64,000 bases of DNA from Saprolegnia diclina VS20 (lineage: Eukaryota > Oomycota > Saprolegniomycetes > Saprolegniales > Saprolegniaceae): positions 472,561 to 536,560 of the forward strand of contig NW_008246105.1 of assembly GCF_000281045.1 (NCBI RefSeq). The letters run 5' to 3'. The notes beneath the pieces were generated by a model that searched no databases, was not told where the DNA came from, and was given only the letters and a program-made list of their open reading frames with translations. The translations under genes were made by a program, and so were the position numbers. Shown piece by piece: positions 55,279 through 64,000 of this stretch (its first letter is position 1; each line of letters opens with the position of its first letter).

Positions 55279-56397
55279 TTACTCGACCTGGAAGACGATC
55301 GACTGCAGCGCGGGCTTGCGGTTGTCGCCGACGTGGTCGATGGCGTAGTCGAACTTGACGTTCATGAGGCGCTGGTTGTCGTTGCGGCGCACGACAGCGA
55401 TCGTGCCGCGAATGACGTCGCCGGCGCAAACCTGCGTGGGCGGGCAGAGCGCAAAGGCCTGCTGGCCCCAGTGCGTCGGCTCGACGAACGGCGACGTCGT
55501 GAGCGTCACGGGCGTGTGCGCCGGGTTTTCCTTGGAGCCCTTGAAGTCGACGTCGAACCAGCCGCCAATCGCGCCAAAGCGCGTCGTGCTGCCGACCGTG
55601 AACGAAAACTCTGAGAAGACGGACGCAACGTCCTCGATCGTGCACTTGTTCAAGTCGAGCGACTTGATCGTGACTTCTTCGCCAATGACGTCGCTCGGGT
55701 TGAGCTCAAGCCACTGCGACGTGTAGAGCGAGTAGAGCTCCTGCTCCTTGCGGAACGCGTTGCCGAGGCACGAGTAGTCGACGCCCCACTGCTCCTTGGT
55801 CTCCGAGACGAACATGGTCCAGTCGTCCATCGCGCTCGAGAACTCGCTGAAGCGCTTGAGCGCCGTCTGCTCGAGGCCCAAGGGCGCAATGTACATCTGA
55901 GCGTGCGACGGGTACAAGGCACCACCCGGCTTGAGCCAGCGGTCGCGGGCCACGATGACCGAGTCGAACATGGACTCGCGGAGGAGGAAGTAGCCCATCC
56001 ACTCCGAGATGATGATGTCGACCTGCTCCGGGAGCTGGATGTCCTCGACCTTGGACTGGATGACCGTGATGATGTGGTCCTGCTTGTTGGCGGCGATCAC
56101 GTTGCGCGCTTGCACGGCCATGTCCGTAGCTTCGACGGCGTACACCTTGCGGGCGCCGGCCTGGGCGGCCCAGATCGACAAGATACCGCTGCCCGTGCCC
56201 ACGTCGAGCACGACCTTGTCCTTGAACGAGTCGATGTTCTCGAAGATCGCTTCGCGGTACCGCTGCATGCGCAAGTGGTCCGTGAGCATCTGCTTCTGGT
56301 GGTAGATGAAGCCATAGGTGCAGAAGTAGTTGGCAAAGTCCGAGCTCTTCTCCCAAGCGGTCTTGGCTTCGGGCGTAAAGTCGGCGGGGGCGCTCAT
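55279..56397 (-). CDS. type I protein arginine methyltransferase, PRMT10-like
   Basis: SAM-dependent arginine methyltransferase, 372 residues, intronless. The substrate-clamp helix (FANYFCTYGFIYHQKQMLTD) and the SAM motif VLDVGTGSGILSIWAAQAGA are clear. Also present are the post-I acidic EATD, the double-E loop SEWMGYFLLRESMFDS and the THW loop (EPTHWGQQAF). ANYFCTY-x-YHQK-ML and the ARDRWLKPGG region resemble plant PRMT10 more than animal PRMT1. It should make asymmetric dimethylarginine on histones or RNA-binding proteins (family knowledge). Start at 56397 (MSAPADFTPEAK); an ATG two codons upstream (56403) is possible. Confidence 0.92.
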   Translation of the reverse strand: MSAPADFTPEAKTAWEKSSDFANYFCTYGFIYHQKQMLTDHLRMQRYREAIFENIDSFKDKVVLDVGTGSGILSIWAAQAGARKVYAVEATDMAVQARNVIAANKQDHIITVIQSKVEDIQLPEQVDIIISEWMGYFLLRESMFDSVIVARDRWLKPGGALYPSHAQMYIAPLGLEQTALKRFSEFSSAMDDWTMFVSETKEQWGVDYSCLGNAFRKEQELYSLYTSQWLELNPSDVIGEEVTIKSLDLNKCTIEDVASVFSEFSFTVGSTTRFGAIGGWFDVDFKGSKENPAHTPVTLTTSPFVEPTHWGQQAFALCPPTQVCAGDVIRGTIAVVRRNDNQRLMNVKFDYAIDHVGDNRKPALQSIVFQVE

Positions 56398-56651
56398 CGT
56401 CAAGAGGTTGGTTGGCTTGCGGCAAGCTTGGGGAATGACAAGATCACCAGTAAATGGGAATATTCACTTTGAGAGGTTGCTTACATCGAGTCTTCGAGGT
56501 TGTTTGCTTCAACCACGCAAGATCTATTTGCGGCATTTCTCGCGTTAGAGGGTATCATTCGGCATATTATGCCGAGAACAGTCCGTCAGCCAGAATACGC
56601 ATGCCGAATGTTCCAGTATATATGGCATGTGCCATAATTACGAACGCTCCA

Positions 56652-57176
56652 ATGTCGAAGCGCAAGCGACCGGCCGAGGATGTGAGCCGCCACGAGCACG
56701 AAGCCATGATGGCCGACTACACGACGTGGTCCTCGTCGGGCGCCGTGCTGGTGACCGAAGAAGAGGCGGCGCTGCGGTCGCAGCACCAGTTCCTACGCGA
56801 CGACGAGGCCGACGCTGTTGCCGGCGCCACTGACTGGCGCGTGCGCATGGCCGTTCGCTACTACCAGAAGCTCTTCAAGGAGTACGCGCTCGGCGACTTT
56901 AGCCGATATACCGAGGGCAAGGTTGGCCTGCGCTGGCGAACAGAGGCCGAGGTTGTCCGCGGCAAAGGCCAGTTTATCTGCGGCAACAAGCGCTGCGACG
57001 CGACCGACGAGCTCAAGAGCTACGAAGTGCTCTTCGCGTACGTCGAGCAAGGCGCCAAGAAGGAGTGTCTCGTCAAGCTTCGGGTATGCCCGCCCTGCGC
57101 GGCCCAGCTCTTCTACAAGAAGACGGCCAAGAAAGCGGCCAAAAAGGCAAAAAAACACAAGGCGGCGCAGGACTAA
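56652..57176 (+). CDS. FRA10AC1: FRA10AC1 homologue
   Basis: Small nuclear protein of 174 residues, intronless, homologous to the folate-sensitive fragile-site protein FRA10AC1, a spliceosome-associated factor. Evidence: YYQKLFKEYALGDFSRYTEG, GLRWRTEAEVVRGKGQFICG, a C-x4-C pair continuing NKRCDATDELKSYEVLFAYV, and LVKLRVCPPCAAQLFYKKTA with a second CPPC pair, suggesting a zinc-binding unit. The C-terminus is Lys/Ala-rich (KKAAKKAKKHKAAQD). Start at MSKRKRPAEDV is chosen because it matches the family; upstream in-frame ATGs add unrelated sequence. It ends 18 bp from the next gene, tail to tail. Confidence 0.93.
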   Translation: MSKRKRPAEDVSRHEHEAMMADYTTWSSSGAVLVTEEEAALRSQHQFLRDDEADAVAGATDWRVRMAVRYYQKLFKEYALGDFSRYTEGKVGLRWRTEAEVVRGKGQFICGNKRCDATDELKSYEVLFAYVEQGAKKECLVKLRVCPPCAAQLFYKKTAKKAAKKAKKHKAAQD

Positions 57177-57194
57177 CATGGTTTACTATGGTCT

Positions 57195-58421
57195 TCACAC
57201 GCCTCGCTGGTTGTTGAACTGGAACGTCTGCTTCTTGGCGGTGCCAAGGAACTTCTTCTGCAGCGCCTGCATCTCTTCCACCTGTTGGCGCAAGAGAAAG
57301 TTCTCCTTCTTGAGGTCGATGTGCGCGGCAAAGGTGGTTGTCGAGCTCAATCGACTCTGGTACTGCACCAGCTCTGCCTGTAGCGACTCGACGTGGTCCC
57401 GCAGCTGCTGGTTGTCGCCTATAAGAACGTAGTACGTAGCGCTTCGAGACGCAGCGTGTACGTAGGAGCTGCTTGTTGCGCGCTAGTGTAGGGCGCATTG
57501 CACTGTCGAGCGCCTCTTGGCTGATCGCGGGTGTAACCTCGACCTTGATGCTGGGGGTTCGGTCACATTTCGGCGACATTTCCCGTAGCTGGCTGACTTC
57601 AGCTCGTGCACCTTGCAGCTCCTGCACGACGAACTCCATCTGTGCAGTGTGTCGTCAACGTACATGTAGCTTCGAGGAATCGTACCTGGCGCTCTTTGTC
57701 CTCGAGCGTGCGGTACAGCGCTGCGTGCTCGTTCTCAAACGCCAGCTTCTGCGCTCGAAGGGCTTCAATCTGCTCTGTAAACGTCTACTAGCATGTGAGT
57801 GGTTGAGGTACTATTGCTTGCAGTAAGTACGCACCCATTCCTTCTTCTGAAGCTTTTCGATCGTGTCGGCCATGCGGAGGCACTCGCCCTCGGCGTTGGC
57901 GCGGGCGTCCAGCGCCTTGGCAAGTGCGTCCGCGTCTTGGTTGCTGCGGGCGTCGGACTTGGCGATATTGGCTGCCAGCGCCGCTTGGAGCTCGTCGCGC
58001 TCGCGTGTGGCGTCGACAACGAGCCGCTCCTTGGCACTGAGATTGAACTCGAGGTTGTAGTTGGCAGCTTCGAGCTCATGCACTCGCGTCTCGAGGGTGG
58101 CAACCTTGGCGTTGTCCGATGCCATCGCCTACGATAGAAGTCTGGAACTTGGCGCAGTATAGCGTAAAGAATAGGCTACGGGCGAGCGCTGGAGCCGCTC
58201 CAGCTCGTTTTCGAGCTCCACGACGCGCTTGGAAAGGTCGACACCCTGCCCCATGGAGAGAGGAAAGGCCTGCATGTACCATTAGGCATGTGCAGTGAAG
58301 GTGCTCATACCTTTTGCGACAACGTCTTCTTCATCTCGGCGTTCTCATCCAGCGTCTTCTGCAGGAGCTCCAGCGTCCGAACATGCTTGGAGCGCAACTG
58401 CTCGGTGGTTCGGTCCATCAT
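57195..58421 (-). CDS. coiled-coil protein
   Basis: Six exons on the minus strand (58421-58311, 58269-58180, 58128-57835, 57784-57686, 57639-57462, 57418-57195) encode 331 residues, almost entirely coiled coil. Segments: TTEQLRSKHVRTLELLQKTL, VVELENELERLQ, ETRVHELEAANYNLEFNLSA, ERDELQAALAANIAKSDARS, FTEQIEALRAQKLAFENEHA and NFLLRQQVEEMQALQKKFLG. Continuity of the heptads across each splice site supports the exon chain. No globular domain is visible. A centrosomal, ciliary or cytoskeletal role would fit the style but is not shown. Confidence 0.75.
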
Positions 58422-58796
58422 CGCAATAGCAACGCACTAGTGGCACCCAACTTTTAGGCGCCAAAGCTGCGTGAAGGGCAGTGTACCGTACGAGAAACTT
58501 TTCTGTGCTCCGACATACGCGCATGCGTGGAGATGCATAGTATGAAAAGCTCCATTGCTCGCTAGCATCCCTCCCGCCCGACGGTGCTGCGCGAGCTCCG
58601 AGTTGCGCTGCGTGTGTCTAGCCTTGTCATCCTCAGATCTATTTTTAGAAGCCGCACCTGGACCTAGGTGGAAAGCGCACCTGTCTCTGTTTTTCGTCCA
58701 ATCGATGCCTGGGAACCACGGCTTTCGTGAGGTGTTTTGACCAATCAAAAACGGCGTGGCGGAGCTTACGAAAGGACTGGTAGAAGACGAAGCGCG
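58422..58796. promoter_or_regulatory. divergent region coiled-coil gene/RRP8
   Basis: These 375 bp between divergent starts carry CCAAT boxes near 58699 (gtccaatcg) and 58740 (gaccaatca), the latter about 55 bp upstream of the RRP8 ATG. No other structure seen. Confidence 0.45.
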
Positions 58797-59800
58797 ATGA
58801 CCAAGTCCAAGAACCAGAAGAAGCAGCGCGACTCGTCCGTGCGCGGCTCGACCAAGATCTCCAAGAAGGCCGCCAAGGGCAGCGCCAAGAAGAACGCTGC
58901 CAAGACCACGCAGGTCGTCGCCAAGCCCGCGGCCAAGGGCGGCAAGAAGGCCGGCCTCTCGGCCATGCAGGAGCAGATGAAGCGTCGCTTGGAGGGCGGC
59001 AAGTTCCGCATGCTCAACGAGCAGCTCTACACGACAACCGGCGTCGAGGCGTTTGAAGAGTTCCAGGCCGAACCCGAGCTCTTCGACACGGTGCGTCGAG
59101 CTGGTTGTCCTCTTGCTTGATCAAAACATTGTGTAGTACCACGAGGGCTTCCGGGAGATGGCCGAGAAGTGGCCGCTGAACCCGCTCGATACGTTCATCA
59201 ACTACGTCAAGTATGGATTAGCGTGCATGCAAAGGCTCACTGGACTGGCTGCTAGGGCGCACCCAAAGGCGGTGGTCGCCGACTTTGGCTGCGGCGACGC
59301 GCGCCTCGCCGCGTCCGTGCCCAACACGGTGCACTCGTTCGACCTCGTCTCGCGCAACCCGTCGGTCACGGCCTGCAACATTGCCAACGTACGTCCTTGC
59401 GTAAAAACAACGTACTAACGTGGTACGTAGGTTCCGCTCGAAAACGAGTCGGTGGACGTTGCTGTCTACTGCTTGGCGCTCATGGGCACGACGCTGGTCG
59501 AGTACCTCCTGGAAGGTCGCCGCGTGCTCAAGCCCAACGGCGTCATGAAGGTAGAGTCATCCTCTTTGTCGTTGGTAGATGCTCATGCAGCACTAGATCG
59601 CTGAGGTCAAGAGCCGCATGGAGACGCCGTCGCTCGGCATCCCGGGCTTTGTCAAGAAGGTGACGGACCTCGGCTTTGATCTCAAGCACAAGGACGAGTC
59701 CAACAAGATGTTTGTGACGTTTGAGTTTGTCAAGACGAAGCGGTCGCCCAAGGCCAACGTCCAGATCGAGATGAAGGCGTGCGAGTACAAGCGCCGATAG
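58797..59800 (+). CDS. RRP8: ribosomal RNA-processing protein 8 (rRNA m1A methyltransferase)
   Basis: Nucleolar methyltransferase that makes 1-methyladenosine in large-subunit rRNA. Exons 58797-59090, 59137-59210, 59256-59388, 59431-59550 and 59597-59800 give 274 residues. The N-terminus is a Lys-rich nucleolar-type tail (KSKNQKKQRDSS; KKAAKGSAKKNAAK). The conserved core follows: KFRMLNEQLYTTTGVEAFEE, YHEGFREMAEKWPLNPLDTF, VVADFGCGDARLA (SAM motif I), SFDLVSRNPSVTACNIANVP, VAVYCLALMGTTLVEYLLEG, RVLKPNGVMKIAEVKSR and the C-terminal strand NKMFVTFEF. It is shorter than the human protein because the N-terminal region is reduced. Tail to tail with AP2M1 (57 bp). Confidence 0.95.
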
Positions 59801-59857
59801 ATCACGAAGACGTAACTATGAAAACGCTTGGCATTAAGCGTGCAGATGCAGGAAGAG

Positions 59858-61683
59858 CTAGATGCGCAGCTGGTACTGGCCCGCACGCGTGACGTAGCGG
59901 ACCCACTTGGTCGTCTGGTACGAGCTCTTCTCAAACACCTTGAGGAAGCGCACGTGGAGACCAGAGGCCGTGAACATGGGCACTTGGAACTCGACCTGGA
60001 TCGGGGGTCGCGACCACGACTTCTCCTTCGTGCCCTTCATGATCTCGACCTCGGCGTCCAGCATGCGCTCCAGCGTGCCCTGGAACTTGCGGATCTTCCA
60101 CACGATCGCGTGGTGCTCGGGCGCGTGCTTGGCGCTACGGTGGATTCTATCAAATTATCAAGTCAGCAAGTAGCGACGTACGTTCCGATTGGCACGGTGA
60201 TCTTGCAGCGCGCCGTGTTCTGGGGCACGGGGATCTTGATGACGAGGTTCGTCGCAAAGAGGCGTGCGCTAAACGTAGCCGCGATCTACGCATCTCCAAT
60301 GTGAGTCATCCTCAGACTCCGACCGAACGACCCACCTTGAGCGAGACGGCCATGCGCGTCGACGAGCCCTCTTGGTAGGCCGGCATGATCTTGAAGGGCA
60401 AGTTGATGTTCTCCGTGACACGGTACCTGGACGACCCCCAATGTGAGTCGAGCCCTTTAGAGCATGAGCGTACTTCATGAGCTCAAACTCTCCGTCCGGC
60501 GGCACAAACGTGATGGTGCGGTCCGCGTCAAACTTGCCGAGGCGCACGCAGCGGTGGAACGTGCAGTCGTCGATCTACGCGTGAGCTACACAACACTGCT
60601 GCAGAAGAGCACAAGGCGAACCTCGACTTCCTTCTGGGCCCGCTTTTGGCCCGCGGCCTTTGGCGCCGCGTCGCCCTTTTGCATCGTGAGCTTGTCGTTG
60701 AGACCAAGCTAGCGCATCTCTGAGCGTCCAAATTTGGTAAACGTATTTCGAACGCACCTTGCACTCTGGCATGCCCGTGAGCATTGTCTTCATAACGACT
60801 TGGCCAACGACTTCGTTGCGGAGCACAGCGCCTGGACACGCGTCAGATGACGTAGCGACGACTGGATGGACGCACCGTTCGAGGACATGAGGAGGTTGAC
60901 GCTTTCAAAGACATCCAAGTACACTTCGTTGCGCTTGTACTTGATGCCCTCGCGACGCCTAGGTAGCTCCATGACGCATGTTCGTAGCCCATTCGAATAT
61001 GCACCAGTCGATGGCACCGGTGATTTGCGACGTCAATTGGCCGGGCTGCGCCGTCGACGTGGCAGCATCCGCCTGCGCTCGCGCTATGAGCGCCAAACCA
61101 CGGGAGACAAGTACATACCGACATGGAGCCGAGGTTGATGTACATCTTGAGCACATCCGACGAGCAGTTTTGCGGGTATCCATAGTCCATCGTCTCTACG
61201 CAGGGCGTGTTGAAGCATTGATGCCAAGCACTGACCATGTCGTACCATCGAGGAGTTCGTACACGAGTGTAAAGTTGTTGCGGATGCTTTCCTACGCGAC
61301 GCAGGTAGCTTCGCCGAGCCTTGCATCGGCCAGTACCTCGTTGTATTTTTTGCCCAGGTAGTCTTGAAAGATGCCATTGAGGTTGGTGAGGAACTGAAAC
61401 ACGAGCGCTGCACCCCCATGGTCATGAGAACGACGCCATGATGCAGGTTCGTACCAATGTTGATGTTGGCCCGAGAGACAGCGACGAGATACAGATTCTC
61501 GTGGCGCGTGTAGAGGAACGAGCAGCCGTCGATCGACTTGATGGGCGGGAGCGACCCGGTCTCCTTGGCGGCGATGACCTGGAGGCGGAAGGCGTCAGCC
61601 GCCCGGCGGCTCACGTCGTCGCGGTAGAGCCGGTTGAGCACGACTTCGCCCTTCTGCGAGATGAGGAAGAGGCCGCTGATCAT
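59858..61683 (-). CDS. AP2M1: AP-2 clathrin adaptor mu subunit
   Basis: Medium (mu2) chain of the plasma-membrane clathrin adaptor. Twelve exons on the minus strand: 61683-61455, 61407-61337, 61291-61246, 61195-61119, 61072-61005, 60958-60876, 60831-60758, 60708-60622, 60574-60474, 60426-60336, 60285-60182 and 60146-59858, encoding 439 residues (human 435). Longin part: [20 protein letters not shown] and [13 protein letters not shown]. Linker to homology domain: [40 protein letters not shown]. Later: [57 protein letters not shown] and [35 protein letters not shown] supports mu2 over mu1, though the split is inferred. Confidence 0.93.
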
Positions 61684-61881
61684 TTCGTCGTCGCTGGAAA
61701 TCCACAAATGGCCTCGAAAACCGATGCGTTGAAACGACCGCCAAAGTGCACTTGCACTTTGTATGCCGGAAGATCGCGTCCGGATACCAAACGGCATCAT
61801 TCCACGCTATCCGGAATCCTTGCGATCTTCCTGATACTTTGATACAAATGCCCACCGTGGCGTATTCAGAAGACGACGTGT

Positions 61882-64000
61882 TCAATACTTGGACACCTGG
61901 TTGTTGCTGAGGAGCGACCGGATCTTGGTGACGTGCCCCAGCAGTAGTGTCTCGCGGTTGACCGAATCTTCGTCACGAGGCTGGGTACGAAAGTGCTGCA
62001 GGACGCCGTGCGCGAGCTGCGCAAGGGTCGATTCCAGGTCAATCTCGACGTTGCTCTCGTAATGTCTACTTCTCTCTCGACCTTGATGGTTGACGAGGTA
62101 CGTCTGCTCACAAGCGGGCTTGCTTGGAGCACTGCGGTTCTCGCCGTCTCGCTTCTCCCTGCCGTCGCCGGCATGGTCGTCTCCCCACCACTCTTTTGCA
62201 TCTTGGTACTCGATATGGACAAAATGCTCGACGTCCTGGCCGACTACGAGCTGAGCGGCAAACTTGAGCCGACCCTTGGCGCGCTTCTCAGCCGACTGCC
62301 CACTCGCCAAGCTGTTCATCACGTTGGCGCGCTCTGCGTACCAGCGCTGCTCTGCAAAGTCGATGATGCTGTCGTACGAGTTGCCCATCCTACGCAGCTC
62401 GTTGATGAGCTTATTATTGAACTGCAATGGTGTCCAGATGGAGGACATGGCGATGAGAAGGTTCACGAGCACGATGACAACGAGCGCCATGTACACAAAG
62501 ATGAAGAGCTGCGATATGGTGCTGCGCCGGTACTCGTCGAACGAAAACGTGGCGGCAAAGACAGCGAGGAGAAGGGACTGGACCCGGTCGAGGAACGCGC
62601 CGGCGCCAGACCGGTTGTCGACGACCACGTACAAGGCAGAGGCAAAGCCAAAGAGGATCGAGGCAAACACGAGCACGAAGCGGACGACGTCCAACTTGAG
62701 CATGCGTCCAAGCATCACGATAAACGGCCCGGTCGCCCGAAACCCGTAGAGGAAGAAGAACATGTAGAGGTACGAGCACAGGAGCGCGCTCGCGACAAAG
62801 GCGTCTTCGGACGCAAAGTCACCGCACGCCCGGCATATGATACCGCCCACGATGAGCAGCCCTACAGCACCCTTTAAAAGGTTGTCGACCATTGCCGCGC
62901 CAGAGTCCTCCGTGTACGACCGCCAGCCTGCAATTGACACATTGATACAATTCGCAAGACATGTCATACCGTGGTGTTGGACTTGGCGGAGCTCGCGAAG
63001 CATACACAAGACGACCTCGCCGACGACGTAACACTCACAGACAATAAGAACCCAAGCGTCAGCGAGCGTCGACGATTTGTCGCGGTAATGGCTTGGGAAA
63101 AGAGTCGAGCCCGTGAATACGAGTGTAAAGATGACGTGGCGACACAAGTCGCGGCGAAACCTATGGCGGCGTCGGCGTCGTCTGGACTTGCAGCACTCGA
63201 AAGTGTACATGGCGGCGCCGACAAACTCCCATTTCTTATCCAGAAGCTTCTCGATTTCGTGGGTGCTCAGGATCTCGAGGCGGCCGCGCATCGCTTCCTA
63301 CGCTGGAGACATCGCACAACGAGTCTAAAGTAGGTCCGTGTACTTCTTGAGCTGTCTTGGGAATGCATTTGGAGAGGACGCGGTACGATGTGAGGCACTC
63401 GACCGCCGATCTCTGCACAGTAGTGGTACACTGTCGAATGTTGGGATGAAAATTGTACCTTGGCGCGCTGCCCAGTGACGCTCTGTGGGCCTGTCGCAGA
63501 CCGGTCGAGGCATTCGTCGACGTCGCGCAAAGGAATCATCTTGGTAACGGCGGGCCCATACTTCCACGTTGTGGTAGCACGCCGCATCACTTGGTGTTGG
63601 AAGATGGTTGCCTTGCCCATGGCGGCCGCCAGAGTCAAGGGCGTCCTACCTCGCAGTCAGATTTCTGGTGCTTCTTGGCTGCATGTGTACAGAGAATCCT
63701 CATTGTATTGGTGCAAGAAGCGGTTGAACGACAAGTTGTCCGCGGGCTGGAGCCGTTGGAGAAACGCATGCAGATCGTAGGTGGGGTCGTCGACGGCGAA
63801 GCCCACCGGACACGCGTAGGGGTACGTCGTCATGGCGTACTTGATCGCAAAGTCATAGACTTCGGGGAGGTCGTACACAACTGCGGGTGCAGTGCGTTGT
63901 AACCAAAGCGATCGGTCATGAAGATCGACGTCTTGGCGGCCGGTGACCCCGGAGGCGCCTTTTCAGCCGCCGCCAAAATTGCTTTGGCGCCGTCCAAGAG
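61882..64000 (-). CDS. TRP-type cation channel with ankyrin repeats, partial
   Basis: Ion-transport protein resembling TRPV channels; the 5' end lies beyond the right edge. Minus-strand exons: 64000-63691 (with a probable frameshift near 63885), 63646-63459, 63412-63344, 63297-62970, 62927-62447, and 62389 to the stop at 61882, where 62066-62101 may be a 36-nt intron. Ankyrin-like pieces are MTDRFGYNALH and TPLTLAAAMGKATIFQHQV. The pre-S1 region has LLDKKWEFVGAAMYTFEC. Six-helix elements include LLIVGGIICRACGDF, MFFFLYGFRATGPFIVMLGR and FVLVFASILFGFASALYVVV. A pore loop is followed by VIVLVNLLIAM joined by splicing to MGNSYDSIIDFAEQRW, the classic S6/TRP-box junction. Probably a Ca2+-permeable channel; gating unknown. 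Confidence 0.82.

Noticed and set aside
1-64000. tRNA, rRNA or spliceosomal RNA genes
   Set aside because: I scanned the larger intergenic gaps for cloverleaf arms, A/B boxes and known snRNA words by eye and saw none I could defend. A covariance-model search would be decisive.

Overview
This is a nuclear window from a eukaryote, most likely an oomycete of the Saprolegniales (Achlya/Saprolegnia type). The reasons are GC-rich coding sequence, very short spliceosomal introns (mostly 40-57 nt, beginning GTACG/GTGCG and ending TAG or CAG), gene spacing down to tens of bases, and the gene mix: flagellar and centriolar genes, a plant-type PRMT, a TRP channel, and a tandem family of membrane proteins I recognise from no named family. 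Order-level assignment is inference; the introns and genes are read from the sequence. I saw no prokaryotic operon, prophage, CRISPR array, rRNA or tRNA. One run of N (6356-6905) interrupts a gene.

Layout. 1-1154 (-): coiled-coil protein running off the left edge. 1289-10183 (+): four tandem paralogous multi-pass membrane proteins with identical intron positions and phases. 11015-13813 (+): large protein with a weak 2-oxoglutarate-dioxygenase-like stretch. 14193-17158 (-): IQ/AAA ATPase of the dynein regulatory complex (DRC11/IQCA1). 17259-18113 (-): unknown. 18192-20134 (-): PLK4-like kinase. 20664-21906 (+): RNPS1-like RS protein. 22320-24326 (+): TKL kinase-PH-SAM. 24392-26206 (-): divergent actin-related protein. 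26255-27230 (+): coiled-coil protein. 27366-28010 (+): ATP synthase OSCP. 28078-29694 (-): exosome RRP45. 30171-32371 (+): CCDC22. 32412-33338 (-): acyl-CoA desaturase. 33895-37608 (+): exocyst SEC3/EXOC1. 37770-38927 (+): ribosomal protein L4. 39308-44006 (+): large protein with a C-terminal DENN-like region. 44051-44554 (-): NAC alpha. 45494-46137 (+): ribosomal protein L26. 46312-47787 (-): spinster-like MFS carrier. 48797-50375 (+): TPR plus double-stranded-RNA-binding protein. 51157-53106 (+): mitochondrial HSP70. 53278-54261 (-): organellar methionine aminopeptidase. 54549-55137 (+): unresolved small gene. 55279-56397 (-): PRMT10-like methyltransferase. 56652-57176 (+): FRA10AC1. 57195-58421 (-): coiled-coil protein. 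58797-59800 (+): RRP8. 59858-61683 (-): AP-2 mu. 61882-64000 (-): TRP-type channel running off the right edge.

Most of the window is housekeeping: translation (RPL4, RPL26, NACA, RRP8, RRP45), mitochondria (OSCP, HSP70, METAP), trafficking (EXOC1, AP2M1, CCDC22, DENN) and RNA (RNPS1, TPR-dsRBD). PLK4 and DRC11 fit an organism that makes flagellated zoospores. Exons were joined by hand from splice signals, phase and family alignment; each join preserves the frame, but none has been checked against transcripts. The accessory region is 1.3-10.2 kb. Its four-copy membrane family is the best candidate for something undescribed. Secondary candidates are the actin-related protein with degenerate nucleotide loops, the TPR-dsRBD fusion, the TKL-PH-SAM kinase and the DENN-like giant. 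Promoters often carry CCAAT/ATTGG boxes, and TATA-like boxes are rare.
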